Below, piece after piece: positions 47,306-59,400 of a DNA stretch of 64,000 nt. How positions within the stretch are numbered: position 1 is the first letter of the stretch; each line of letters begins with the position of its first letter. The notes under the pieces were generated by a model. It was not told where the DNA came from. It saw nothing but the letters and a program-made list of their open reading frames with translations, and made no database searches. Location of the stretch: contig NW_021167091.1 in the NCBI RefSeq assembly GCF_003711515.1, forward strand, positions 742,313 to 806,312, given 5' to 3'. The DNA is from Sodiomyces alkalinus F11 (taxonomy: Eukaryota > Ascomycota > Sordariomycetes > Glomerellales > Plectosphaerellaceae). Made by a program: the position numbers and the translations under genes.

Positions 47306-47498
47306 TGTCAGATACCACAGCCACCTTATTGGGGTATAATAAACTATATTATATCAGACGTGTAGAGTACCTCGCTCCTATATATCCACCCTTATTTCCC
47401 CTGCTTTTTCTGTATAGTTAGATATCCCTATAAAGTATCATAAACTTCACTTAGATAAATACACACATAATTCCGCGTACCTTATTTGTGTTCTGACA
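47306..47498 (+). repeat. Copia-Y copy 1, 3' LTR
   Basis: 193 bp from TGTCAGATACCACAGCC to TTCTGACA. The termini are unmutated and give the reference ends for the family. The right flank is the duplication GTTAT. Confidence 0.92.
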
Positions 47499-47503
47499 GT
47501 TAT

Positions 47504-48134
47504 ACTAATACAAAGCAATGGGATAAAATAAACGGATAGTTCGATAAACTAAACTAAACGCTTTAACTAATTCTATGATAAATAAAGATAAAACGAGTAA
47601 ATATAATAATAGGAGGCGGACATTACAAGTAGAATAGCTCTAGCTATATTAGACTCGAGACTTCAAAATATAATATCTGTCTTAAAGGTATTATATTAAT
47701 CGGAATAAAGTCGTTTTACTAGAGCGCCGGGGTTTTGTCGTCAATATATATATACAGTCCTAAAGCTATAGCACGAGTCTATTAAGGAGACTAAGTCTAT
47801 AACGAGTATCTAGTTATTTATATTACCTATTTATAAAGGTAAAGAACAGGCGAACCAGTATTCTTAGTCCGGAACTTATCCTATATAGTAGTACGCACTC
47901 CCCGGAGTTCCCTAGGCTCTTGGACTTAATCGCAGGCATATATATATATATACGATTAATTACGCGTAGTAGGGTATATACCCTCCCCCCCTTAAAAAGG
48001 GTACGTACTAGAGGCAGCGTGGTTCTACTTATTAGCGTGTAAGCTGATAAATATCTCCCTGAACGTGCGGGGACCTATATAACGTGTAGGAGCTCCGGGT
48101 ACGTCGTGCGCGACTTAAAAAGTTCGCGCGCGAT
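47504..48134. repeat. Degenerate sequence without a recognisable gene
   Basis: Mixed, mostly RIPed sequence with a (TA)n run at about 47938-47952. A hairpin-like GCGCGACTT-AAAA-AGTTCGCGC lies at about 48106-48128. I see no domain or element signature. Confidence 0.5.
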
Positions 48135-48206
48135 TAAGGGGAGTAGGATTCGAACCCACTGCCTTACGCGGCCACTAGGTGTGTCTACTATATACGCTAT
48201 GCCCCT
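48135..48206 (-). tRNA. tRNA-like sequence, probably degenerate (anticodon not assigned)
   Basis: These 72 nt on the minus strand have tRNA architecture. The T arm is perfect (GTGGG-TTCGAAT-CCTAC, which contains the B-box GGTTCGAATCC). The acceptor stem AGGGGCA/TCCCCTT has one mismatch. T8-A9 is followed by a GCGT/ACAC D stem with one mismatch. A T5 tract, a possible Pol III terminator, lies about 12-20 nt downstream. The anticodon stem pairs poorly and the variable loop is short, so I cannot assign an isotype; it may be a pseudo-tRNA or tRNA-derived repeat. It lies 2 bp from a Copia-Y primer-binding site. Confidence 0.4.
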
Positions 48207-48208
48207 AG

Positions 48209-48368
48209 CGCCGGGCTTATAACTATTAGAATATAAAGAAAGGTATAGAATTATATATATATTTATATAAGTAAAGATCATAGTACTTTACGGGATATCT
48301 AAGTATAAGAAAAAGCTAGAGAAAATAAGTATAGAATATAGGAATAAGGTAACTATTAGTATCTAATA
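48209..48368 (-). mobile_element. Degraded Copia-Y 5' end (LTR plus primer-binding site)
   Basis: 48209-48223 (CGCCGGGCTTATAAC) is the inverted iMet-type primer-binding site. 48224-48368 is homologous to the reverse complement of the Copia-Y LTR (TATTAGAATATAAA..., GGGATATCTAAGTATA, ending ATCTAATA), shortened to about 145 bp by a deletion. It is a minus-strand 5' end with no recognisable internal region left of it. Confidence 0.65.
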
Positions 48369-48780
48369 TTATCTATATATAATAGAACTTAATAGAGAGA
48401 CCTTATGTTCTAATATTAAGACCTTATATGTAATATTTTAGTAGGGCTATAAAATCGCCGCCACGATATATATATAGCGTATATATTTATATATATATAT
48501 ATATATATATATTATATCGAGAATTATAGGTAATATAGTTACTAACTTAATCTTAACACTTAAACTTATTATTCAAATCTTAATACTTAGCTTAGAGCCG
48601 TAGGGATAATACGTTATTTTGTATATCATTTTATATAGTATATTATAGCTTATTATTATAGTGTTTTAGGCGGTTAGATTTGGAGTTATAGTATAGGAAG
48701 TAATATATTAAGGTTTACGCTATCGCCTGCGAATTCCTATATAAAGTATATATATCAAATAGGTGGGGTACATATACATC
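48369..48780. repeat. AT-rich stretch before gene island 2
   Basis: Very AT-rich, with an (AT)n tract at about 48490-48514. No gene or element is recognised. CA/TG return at about 48770, marking the edge of the island. Confidence 0.6.
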
Positions 48781-48799
48781 TTAGTAGCGTCATAGACCC

Positions 48800-49008
48800 A
48801 CTAAAAGGTCACGTGTGAGGTCTCGATATTGAAACGTGAGGTCTCCCTGTTGAGTCCCTATGTAATTAACCTCATCGTCAGTTTACCGCTTGAGAGGTGT
48901 GTGCGACAAGGGCTACGGAGTACAGCGCCTGATGCACGGTCCATATGTAGGACCATTGAATCGTTGGTACTGATCCAAGCCCATATGGCATAGTTCGTAC
49001 AGCCGACT
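48800..49008 (+). promoter_or_regulatory. elp4 upstream region with a direct repeat
   Basis: This 200-bp normal-composition leader precedes the elp4 ATG. It contains ACGTGTGAGGTCTC (48811-48824) and ACGTGAGGTCTC (48834-48845), a direct repeat spaced by about two helical turns; the first copy overlaps a CACGTG E-box. Function as a transcription-factor site is only inferred. Confidence 0.4.
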
Positions 49009-50222
49009 ATGTCCTTCACACGAAAGCACGTTGTAATCGGGACTCCGGTACGAGATGCTCAGCGACATCAGCAAAACCAGCCCATGGCCAGTGGCACCCG
49101 GCCATCGCCACTGGACGGGCGTCTGACCACATCAACAGGGACCCCTTCATTGGACCAGTACCTTGCTGGACATTTCGGGTTTCCGCTGGGGACTTCGCTA
49201 CTAATAGCGGAATCGGGCACGACAGACTTCTCCGGGGTTTTGCTCAAATATTACGCAGCCGAGGGACTAGTACAGGGACACCATGTTCATCTCGTTGGAC
49301 TAGACGAGTCCTGGCAAGCCGAGCTTCCCGGTCTGTCCCAGGATGCCAACATCAATGAACCAACCTCCGCACAGCTTCCCGGAGACAAGATGAAAATTGC
49401 CTGGAGGTATGAAGGACTGCGTGGGACCAGTAAAACAGATACCGGTGAGTTTGTTCTTGACGCGCCGCCAGTCGATACCTTTCGAGTCTTTAACAGCTAA
49501 CCGTCTGAGAAGGAGAATTTCGAGACAATGTCCCGAGAGTCACCAGCCCAGGCGAAACGCCTTTCTGCCACCATTTCGACCTTAGCAGCAAGCTTGAGCC
49601 TCGGATGAGAAGGGGTCAGTTGCACTCCATTCCCTTAGACTCAGCTAGCCGGTCTTCCAGGCGGAAAACCCCGAATGTTCCTCCGCTATACAGTTTTATT
49701 GCGACCCTTGCAGATAGCATCGAAGCCTCTGAAAAAGGTTCGATACATCGCGTCATTATCACAAATTTCCTTTCCCCAACTCTGTACCCCCAGGCATATT
49801 GTAAGCCTTCAGAAGCTCTACGGTTCGTACATGGCCTGCGAGCTCTACTCCGTGAGTATTCGGGCCAATTATCCGCCATGTTATCTCTTTCCACATCACT
49901 GTACCCGACATCGACGGGGTTTATTAGGTGGATGGATATTCTGTGCGATGGTGTTTTGGAGGTGATACCAACACAGTCGCCCGTGCACTCGCAGCTCGTC
50001 ATCGAGAAGCCGGATACGTCAGCTCAGGGTATCCTACGGGTCCATAAGTTACCTATACACAACGAGCGTGGAGGTGGTATAGAGGGTCAGGCGTGTCGGG
50101 AGAATCTATCCTTCAAGTTAAGTCCCTCAAGTGGACTAACTATCAAACCATTCAGTCTCCCTCCGGTTCATAATACGGAGACGCTTCTAGGAGATATAAA
50201 AGATAGTACTGTATTATTCTAA
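49009..50222 (+). CDS. elp4: Elongator complex subunit Elp4 (two exons)
   Basis: Elp4 is a RecA-like subunit of the Elp4-5-6 ring of Elongator, which modifies wobble uridine 34 of tRNAs (cm5U-derived marks). Exon 1 (49009-49444) encodes RPSPLDGRLTTSTGTPSLDQ (residues 31-50), GTTDFSGVLLKYYAAEGLVQ and KMKIAWRYE (about 127-135). Exon 2 (about 49513-50222) continues FCHHFDLSSKLEP and ends in the conserved block ENLSFKLSPSSGLTIKPFSL. The splice keeps phase 1 and gives about 381 residues, normal for fungal Elp4. The start fits the family's N-terminus. No RIP stops occur. The last about 17 codons are AT-richer than the rest, next to repeats, and may have drifted, but the end IKDSTVLF remains plausible. 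Confidence 0.9.
49445..49512 (+). other. elp4 intron
   Basis: The 5' site is GTGAGT (49445-49450) and a branch-like GCTAAC lies at 49496-49501. In-frame acceptor AGs occur at 49508-49509, 49511-49512 and 49514-49515, all giving the same phase; I chose the middle one. Removing the intron joins the two Elp4 halves, which otherwise end at a TAA at 49498-49500. Confidence 0.85.
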
Positions 50223-50334
50223 GAGGGGGTTATATAGCAGATCTTTACGGCATAGAAGGATTAGTGTATCGTATCTGGCGTCAAAGCAAGTATTCCGCAA
50301 GACCTAAATAAATCCACGCTGCGACTAATGATTT
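50223..50334. other. elp4 3' flank
   Basis: Short sequence after the stop codon, part normal and part AT-shifted, presumably holding the 3' UTR. No separate gene is seen. Confidence 0.5.
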
Positions 50335-50473
50335 TGTTAGTATATAAATAATATATGGAAAAAGTGTATATATATATATATACGGTATTACTCGGAGGGT
50401 CCCGGTATTATAATACCTATTATTATTATTAGTCGTTTTACCTATTAGATAACCTATTAGATACCTTAGCTAC
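50335..50473 (-). repeat. Truncated Copia-Y-related LTR end and junk
   Basis: 50335-50382 (TGTTAGTATATAAATAATAT...) matches the first about 48 bp of the LTR at 14236. It then breaks off into unrelated sequence with a TTATTATTATT run at 50426-50436. It looks like an LTR fragment left by a later insertion or deletion. Confidence 0.55.
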
Positions 50474-50688
50474 TATTAGTATACAAATAAGGTATGTAAA
50501 AGATATATATATATATATTAAAGAAGAGTAAAAGATACTCTGCGGAAATATCTAACTATAGGGTAAAAGGAGGGGAAATCGATGTGGATATATCGGTCGG
50601 AAGTACCCTATCCGTGTAGCGAAATGGCGTAAGTCATACCCCGATAAGGTGGCTGTAGGTAACTAATACCCCCCCTAGAACTACAGGA
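50474..50688 (-). repeat. Copia-Y-related LTR plus polypurine-tract region, minus strand
   Basis: TATTAGTATACAAATAAGG... to CTAATACC (50474-50669) is homologous to the LTR at 14236-14434. The next bases (CCCCCCTAGAACTACAGGA) are the inverted polypurine-tract region. The element is cut at 50689 by Copia-A copy 2. Confidence 0.7.
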
Positions 50689-50891
50689 TATCAGATAAGG
50701 CGTAGTCGAAATCGTCACAAAATATATTAAAATTAATTAAGGCCATTATGTATAATTATAACTGTATTAGACAGTCAGGGAAACGCTACTACCGTATTTT
50801 ATATAGTATAGATTCTATAAGCGTCTACTCGGATTATACTCTTAGTAATCGGGCCCCTTACGTAACCGAAAAGACTATAGTCTATTTAACA
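50689..50891 (-). repeat. Copia-A copy 2, 3' LTR
   Basis: 203 bp from TATCAGATAAGGCG to CTATTTAACA, matching both LTRs of copy 1. The left flank is CAGGA. The partner LTR is not in the window. Confidence 0.85.
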
Positions 50892-53430
50892 TACCCCCTA
50901 ATCGCCCTAAAGGTTAGTTAGGCGATTAAAGGTATTCGTAACCGGCAGATATAATAGGTATATAACCTATATAATCTCTTCGCTATAGCCGCCCTTAAAT
51001 TCATCCTCTAGGTCCTCTAAATACTCTATCCGGACTTCCTTTAGCTATTTTTACTAGAGCCGTTCCCGTATATCTATTACTCCTACTTAGGACCTAAATA
51101 TCATAAACTTCTCGCCGTATAACACCTTCGTTAATCCGTCTACCACTATTTCCCCGCTTATACTATACGTTACGAGTATTTACCCTTATTCCTTTAGTTA
51201 ACGTAACTAATAGCCGTGGATATCGATATAGCTAAGGCGCGTCATTAACGTGCTAATCTCTTAATTAACTAATCGCACTATTTAGTTATTATCGTATAGG
51301 ATCCTTTATTCCAGATGGTTAAATTCCACTTCTATACCTAGTAATAGGCGTTACATAAAGATATCCTTTTTTATACCTTATACTAACGCTAATAGCTCTG
51401 CTTCCATTATTAACGTTATAACCGTATCCTGCTTATTAGCACGCTACGCGACTATACCGCTAAATAAGCGTATCATATACGCTTAACTGCTTTTACGATT
51501 AAGGGTATTATCGGTAAATACGGCGTTAGTGTAGATTTCGATAGTATCGCCACCCCCTAGTTCTAACGTAAACGATTAGCTGTTAATTAGATAAAGGATT
51601 AGATAATCGGCGGCCTTATAGTGTATAGGACCTGGATTAACGTTAAAGCGGTATAGCCTTAATACGATAAAAGCGATATCTAGCCGCGATATCACTATTA
51701 CATATAGCACTAATCCCATCTTCCGTTGAAAGCTTTTCACGTTAGTCAAGGTCCCTAAATAGGGTAGTAGTTCTATACCCTTAACTAAGTACGTTAGGCG
51801 ATAGTTACTACTATACTTATTATTCAGCTTTAATAGGTATTAAGCCTTAGCCACGTAGTCGCGTTATAATAGCTAGATTTTACGGGCGGCACGGTCGCGA
51901 ATAACCTTAATACTGAGGAACTATTATAGAGGATCGCTACCTTATAGGTTATAATAGTATTATAGGTTATTAATAGCCTACTCTATGTATACCTTATATT
52001 ATTCCTTATAAGTAATAACGATATCGTTAACGTAGAGAAACACGATTAAACCATAACGCAGAAAATAGTACGGTTCCTACGGTATTATCTAAAGACTATC
52101 TGCTAAAATAATAGCCGAAAAGTGTTTTTACTATAGTAATAGGGACTTCTTAAGCCTATATAACGCCGTTTTCAGGTATAAACGGCTCTTAGAGGCTAGA
52201 AAACCTGGCGGCGGGTATAAAAAGATATTTTAAGGGAGAGACGCGTAGATAAACGCGCTTATAACGTCGAATTATAATAGTGTAAGGTTAAAACGGGCTA
52301 TAATAGCTATTAACGCGCGGAATAACTATCCGGCTAAACTTACTATATATATCTCCTCAAGCGAGGATTAATACTACTAATCTTCTTATACTATAAGCCT
52401 TACCTTATATTTATATAGAAATCTATACTTATCGAACTTTTGTATTATTACCTATATTAAATTAAGAACCTAATATCTATCTGCTATAGACGCCGGTACC
52501 CGTATCTACAACTCTATCTCCTTATAGCTTTATAGGTAGTCTTCTTATACCTATCGGAATAGGTGGCCGTAAGGGTATAAAGGGTATATCGCGAGGGTTT
52601 TTCGGAGGAGGAGCGAGGTCTTTATAGTAGATCTTTAGAGCCGCCGGAGTAACCACCGGAGTAGCTGTGGATATTATATTTCCCGAGGCTACTGCTAGGG
52701 CCGTGAATTCGCTAGGTACTATTAAACGTCGTTATAGCGTTATAGGCGTAGTCTTTTTTAACCGTAGTTTAGTTAGCGGAGTCCTATTTAATATATATAT
52801 ATCCGGGGCGTAATAGCTAGCGTTAAACGCTACTACTTAATAGTCTTTTTTCTAGCTATCGCCCTACCGGTTAGGGCGCGCTCCTCTATCTATAAAGGGC
52901 CCTATAGCCGTTATTATAAGGATATGGCGGTATCGTGTTCCTCTATCTACGAGAAAGCCTATAGCTATAGGTGCTTCACGATAATTACCTAAGATCACGG
53001 CTACTATTAGCTCTATAACCGATAACGGGTTTATTAGTGGAGTAGGAAGCTATGGATTTATAGGCTGCTATAGACAGGGATTAAGCATTATACTAGCTAA
53101 ATTATATAGTTTATAACCTAAATCTTATCCTCCTAGACTTAAGATAGCCTCCTCTACCCCTTTACCACCGGGGATTACGGACTATAACCTTAACGGTAAC
53201 TCTGTTAAGGAAGGGGATCCGGGGCGAACTAGCCCGGGCAAAGAGTTAAGCTTAAAATAAGTAATTATATAAAAGGGGGGGTCCTTAGCTTATACGTCCG
53301 GGAATAGCTATAAATCTCTAGCCTCTCATACTTAATCTAACTAATTACGTCTTTTAATTACTCCTTGGATAATTAACGGAGGTTATTCTTAAAGGTAGCG
53401 ATATCGCTATTAAAAAAGACGCGTTTATTG

Positions 53431-56400
53431 TTATTATTATTATTATTATTATTCTTACTCCGCTATTCTATCTAATCTATAAGAGCCTAGTTTAGACTAT
53501 ACGGTCCTTGTCGGGTGGCTATAGGGGGGAAAACCCGGGATCTTTAGGAAAACCTCTATCCTTATTCTTAGTTAGAGTAGTGCCGCTACGGGGCCGATAT
53601 AGCCCCGGTTCGCCCCGTCTATATATCTAGATCGTACCTTTAGACTAGTGGCTAATAGGAAGGGTAGTAGGCTATAGTTCGGGTTAGCCTACGCCGGTTA
53701 TTAGTAAGAGGGCGGGGGCTAAAAGGGTACCGCGGCGTCTCGGCCGTGTAGCGGCCGCGGTATACTAACTACGGCCTCCCTATATTCCCGGGGGCCGTGC
53801 CTATTATTCGTTCTATTTAGTTAATAAAGACAAGGCGAGGTAGGTGTTCCTGCCTCCCTTAGTAGGGGGGGGAGGGGGGTGCCTTCTATATCCGGCAGTA
53901 GGTAGGAAGGGTAGGGCTCCGCTTATACCCTAAGAATAGTAGATAGATAATAGAAATTAAGGTCCTTTTCCTTTTCCTCTTTTCCTTTCTATAACGCTAT
54001 AGATTATATTATAGGTATCCCTTATTACGTTCCCGCTTACGGCCTTAAAGGCCTGCCGTTACAGTATTATACTAAATAGTAGTATCTTCTAGTTTTTCTA
54101 TTCTTAATTTATCATTTCCCGATTAATCTAGTATATAGTGGTTTATAGGTGGCGCTATAGTGGTGTAGGGTTAACTAGGTAGTATAATAGTAGTAGTAAT
54201 AATAATTATAATATTAACCGTAAATAAAGTTATAATATAAGTATCTCTATATCGTGGCAGCGCTATAGTAGTAGTATACTAATAGCCGTAGATACCTCCT
54301 TTTAGTAATAATAATTATTATAAGTAAGGTACTATTCGGGTTATACCATATATATACCCTAGTAATACCGATATAGTATTATAGCGGCTAACTTATAGTA
54401 GTTATCTCCGTTATAGTAAGTGTTTAGGTAGCTACCCTAATAACGTTTCCGCTTATACTAATACTACCACAATAAGCGCCGCGTGCTTTGAGTACGCTGA
54501 TAGTTAATATCCCTATAAGGATATAAGCTATCCCTATATAGTAGTAGTATTACCGGTATATCGAGGTAATCTAACTAGTTAATAGGTTCCCCCCGCTATA
54601 AAAAAGCAGTAATAACGTCTTATACACGTTTATAGTCCTTATCTATTAGTAAAGGCTATTAGTAATAATAGTATCGCTACGGTAAGTAGCCTCCATTTAA
54701 TATCGCGGTAGCGCTATACTAATAACCTATTAGGCTAAGGAGTGCCTAAAGATAGCGGCTTTATACTTTAGACGGGCTATCTCCCGGGCGCTGCCTTCGG
54801 GTCACGGCTATAGCGGTACTTTATTAGTAAAGGCGCTCCTGTATAATATCCTCCGCCGAACTCGCCGTATAGAGGGTATAGTGGGTGTCCTGATAGATAA
54901 CTACGTGCGTAGTCCCCTTTCGGTTTCGCTATAGCGCCCCCGTGGTAGTAGTATAGCTAACCAGTTTTAGGACCTTAAGTATATTAAGAGTAGTATTAGC
55001 GGCTTTAAGGGGAGTAAGGAGAAAACTAGCGAGGAGTAAAAAAGGGGGGGGCTTTAGCCCGATAACGCTTTAATACCGCCGGGGTCCCGGCTAGTAGGGC
55101 CTTATTTAATACTAACTAGACCGTTATATCACCTTTTTCCCGTTACGGTACCGCCTTGTTCTCGTAGGCTTCTATAACTTTAAAGGTAAGGTAAAAGTCC
55201 TTAAGCCTTTTCCGTTATAGGAACTACTTAGCTATCGCCCCGGCTTTTATATTCTAGTCTAGTACGTTATATAGATTTCCTTTAGTCGTGAGTAGTCTCT
55301 CCACGGCACCGACGAGCTCCTTACGCTCTTCCTCGCTTATATCCTAGCACTAAAGTATTATATACTCCGCTATTTCTACCCCCTTATCGCTATAGGTGCA
55401 CCGTGTTATTCGGAATGCCGGTACTCTCGCTTTAGCTAGGAAGGATTATAGGCCTAGCTTTTCTAATCTAATTTAGGTAAGTACGGTACTCTATAGCTTT
55501 AGGAGTCGTCTATATTTCCGGAGGGCGTATTATATCGGGGGGCGGCTTAGTACCGCTACGGTATAAGTATAGGGCCTTTATACCCCTGCCTAGGTTTGGC
55601 CTTATTCTCTTATAAGGGCTTTCCACGGGGCCATGTTTCTAGTCTAGGTTATTAGGGCATTAATTTAGGCTATCTATATAAGGGCCGTGTAGGTCCTATA
55701 ATACCGATTCGGTGCCGCTAGGGCTCTCGCTACGGTGTATACTCCGGCTAATGTCTTATCTTCGGTCCCCTCTTCTTATATCCGGCGTACCTTCTAGGCA
55801 CTTAGGCCTAAGAGGTATAGGTTAAGAGGGGGGATAAAGGTCTCTTTTTCGAGGACCCTAACCGGCGTAGCTTTATAGCCTCCGGCTACTAATCGGAGGC
55901 ACCGGTTCTATACGTTATAAGTGCCGCTATAGGGCCGTGCCGGGGGCTAGCCTCTATCTTATAGACGGTTAAGGCGTAATAGGCGATTACTAGTCGTATT
56001 ACTATAAGGTATAGTCGTCTTATATCTACGAAGCTATACCCCTATACTACCACGCTAAGCCTTAAAAGGGCGTATATTTAGGAAGCTAAACGGCTTTTTA
56101 CCTTTTTAGTGTGTTATCGGAAGTCGAGCTTCCTATTAAGCTAAACGCCTAAGAGCCTTATCGCCTCCGCTACCAGTACCGAAATAGCGCTAAGGGGGAG
56201 CGGGGTAAGTAAGGGTTAGTATAATTTCGTGAAGGGGATATAGGTATACTTAGCTAGTTCGAATTATAGCCCGCTTACTATCTCCTAGTCTAGGTATATC
56301 CGCTACGCGGCGGTAAGGCGTTACCGTGTTTATACCTCTATTCTACTAAAGGCGATAATATTCGTATTATCGTAAACACCTACTACTATCGTTTTAAGGA

Positions 56401-59400
56401 CCCTTTTTAGTTCCTTATAAAGGGTAGAGATATAGAGGATAAAGATGATACGGGAGATCGGGGAGCCCTATAGTATACCCCCGCGGAGGTATTATAGGGG
56501 GTTATTTTGCTATTAAGTAGTAGCTAGGCTATATAGTCTTAGAGGAAGCTACTAATTAGGGTAGTAAGCTATTAGGGGAAGCCTTTCCTTTTAAGTACCT
56601 TAAGGAGGCGAGAGTAAGAGATAGTATCGAATGCTCCTTTAATATCTAGTTAGAGTATCGAAGCGGTGCCGCTATAGGCCTAACTCGTTTTTACGGCCTC
56701 CGTGACTCTTTATACTACCGTCTTTATACTTCGCCCTATCCGGTTACCTATCTACACCTCCGGGAGGAGCCGATACTCCTCTGCTATAATAGCGATCTGG
56801 TTAACTAGTATTCCCTTAAGGACCTTACTTATTATACTAAAGAGTAATATCGGTTATTAGCCCTTTACTATCTTATAGTCGGCTAATAGCCGACCTTCCT
56901 TCTTAAAGATTACCACGGTAGCGTAGCGGTACCTTTTCGGGTAATAGCCCGCTTCAAGGTATACTATAAAGATAGCACTTAGTCTTTAATCTAGGGGAGG
57001 TCTATATACTTTTAGGAGCCCTACTAGGAGCCTATTAGGTCCTAATACCGCCTAGGGTTTAGTCTTCTTAAGGCGCCCTTATATATCTGCTATAATAACG
57101 TCGCGGCGGATATCCTACCCCGGGGGGAATTCCGCGCTTAGGGGTCTAGGGGCGGTAGGGAGTAGGGGGGGAAGAATTTACGGTTAAGGATTTCGGCCTT
57201 TTTTACGTATATAGTTACCGGGTTATCGCTATTATCTTAGTGTAATAATAGTATTAATAGGAGGTCCGGCGGTACTCCCCCTTTAGTTCGTGCTTATTTC
57301 TATAGCTACTAAAGGAGGTTATTATTCTTCCCAGTTAAGTAGAGTAAGTACCGCTAGTATAGCCGCTTCGCTACCGCTATAGCCTTATCTCGGCACCTCT
57401 CCCCTTCCTAGAACTTATTCTATCGGTTCCGGGACTTCCTGGATATATATTTATAGTAGAGGCGCCTCGCTTCCTAGGTAAAGGCGGTAAGCTCCGCGTT
57501 CTACTAAGAGGTAGGTAGGTGTTTAGGGGTGCCCCCGTGGTGGCGTGGTATAGCCTTATCGGCTAGGGTTATAAGGTCTTTTATTAATTTATTTAGTGCT
57601 AAGTTAATATCTCCTAGTATTATAAAGGGGCCGGTCTACTATAGTTATATAGCGGCAAACTAAGGGACCTAAGAGGGGTTAAATTCTTTCTAGACTTAAT
57701 AGGGTCTGACTCGGTCCCGCGGTAGTATTATCGCGGTAATCGGCGTAATATCTATCTCTATAAGGATTCGGGCTATCTATAAGTAGTAGTCTAACCCGAT
57801 AATAGTCTTATTAAGGCCATTAAAGTCGTAGCGAAGCTCTTACGTTACTTATATAAGGTTAGTAATACTAGCACGCCGGCTTAGGCGGTACTATATAGTT
57901 ATTCTAGGGGGGGTTATTAGGTCTAGGTTCTACTAGGTTATAAGGGTAAGTAGACTATTAGCCTAGGGGTAATACCACGGTAGCTATAATTATAGGGGGT
58001 AGTATAGGTTAAAGTCCCCTATAAGGATATATCGGCCCCGTAGCGGTGCCGCGTCGAATATATCTTATAGGGGTGTATTTTAGGGGATCCTGGCTAACTA
58101 GTAGTTCTCTAAGTAGATCGATTAGATTAAAAGAGTATTATCTCCGGTCCTGAATATAACCGTGTAGATATTATAGTAGGCCTACTATATCTAGGTGTAT
58201 AGCGGGTATCTTTTATAGATATATAAGAGGGCGCCGCCTCCTCCTTAGCTTAGCCGGTATACCCCTTAGGAGGGGTAGGCGGGGCTTTTCGTAAAAGGGT
58301 TAAGGCCGGGTTCCTGGATTACTATTACATTATTGTCGGCGCGGTACCGGAGCGGTAACTCCTACTGCGCCTAACTCCTCCCTATATTCCACGAAAGGAC
58401 GTGGATTTCTATTAGTTAGTAGGGGGGGTGGTTAAGATAACGTGCCCGGTATAACCGGGGTCTAGCTTTAGGATTCCTACTACGGTGCCTTACTAGCCCC
58501 ACGGGGGACTATATAGGCGCTTATCAGGCCTAGTATCGGGGAGCCCTCCTATCCTTTAGTTCTTTTCAGGGGCTAGCCCCTACCCTTATAGAGGGGTTAG
58601 TCCTAGTCTTAGGCGATAATAATTGGGGGGAAGATCTATAGCTACCGCGGGTATACCGTTTCGGTCTAATAGGTAATATCGAAGTCCCTAGCTTAGTACT
58701 TATACACTTAACGGGTCTTCTTAGCCTCTTTCTTTAATAACTGGTATAACTCGTTAAAGGTATTATAGTCTCCGGTATAGACGGGGTAGCGGCGGAGGCG
58801 CCTAAGCGCTATAGCTTCGTAATATCCTAGGCCTTATAGATACGCTAATTCGGGCTTAGCGTAGTAATAGTATACCCTCTCCGCTATAGGGTAGCCGTTT
58901 ACCCTATAGCCGAAGTATAGGTATTTATAGCACTTTAGGGGACTAAGGTTAGGATAATATAGCTTATAGATATAGCTGCCCCCCTTAAAAAGGAGGGTAT
59001 TCCGGATAAGGCTTATTACCCCTTCCGGCGAAGCCGATTCGATAAGGAGAAGCGTTACCCTATTAGTACTATAGCGGGGTACCCGCTATTATACTGGGAT
59101 ACTTTTATCCTCGGGGTTTATATCTTATAAGGATACTAGTAGGTCTTATTAGGATAGGGCGTTAAGGACCTCTGGAGGTATAGCCTTAGCTAGCGTAGAG
59201 TAGGTATATACAGCTAGGGTAGCTCCTTTACTAAAAGCCTTCTTAATTTATTATTCCTTATAGGTAGCCTCTTACTATACTCCTTTGGTAAAGGTAAGGT
59301 ATATATCCCCGCTCGGTAGCTTCCGTGTCGTTACGGTATCGTATCGGGTAATTACAGCGTTTATAGCTTAGATAATTTCCTTTAGGGTCCTGGCTTTAAG

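Larger units (their letters stand above)
35264..47498 (+). mobile_element. Copia-Y copy 1: complete Ty1/Copia element interrupted by LINE copy 2
   Basis: LTRs of equal length (193 bp) lie at 35264-35456 and 47306-47498, with flanking duplication ATTAT/GTTAT (35259-35263 and 47499-47503; one RIP-type difference). Without the LINE the element is about 5.95 kb. Gag lies at about 35870-36480 (ALKDQY, then LEDFIKLCRDAE). A protease/pre-integrase region follows at about 36950-37700 (GYSRLQLEVDDEYSNPFVLV). After LINE copy 2 come the integrase end (IGYKSPNIYRI near 44425; RDVTFNEQLLYKDRDTEPP), the RT at about 45570-46300 (KFKARLYVRGD, ALYGLRYS, FFYVHDIILIY) and RNase H to about 47000. A polypurine tract CTAGGGGGTG precedes the 3' LTR. 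All frames carry RIP stops. Confidence 0.92.

Noticed and set aside
48490..48514. (AT)n tract as a possible replication origin or centromere core
   Set aside because: A short simple repeat alone gives no support. The whole RIPed block could be pericentromeric, but this cannot be shown from sequence alone.
49616..50002. 128-codon antisense frame over elp4 exon 2
   Set aside because: Shadow of the Elp4 coding frame, which carries clear family motifs.
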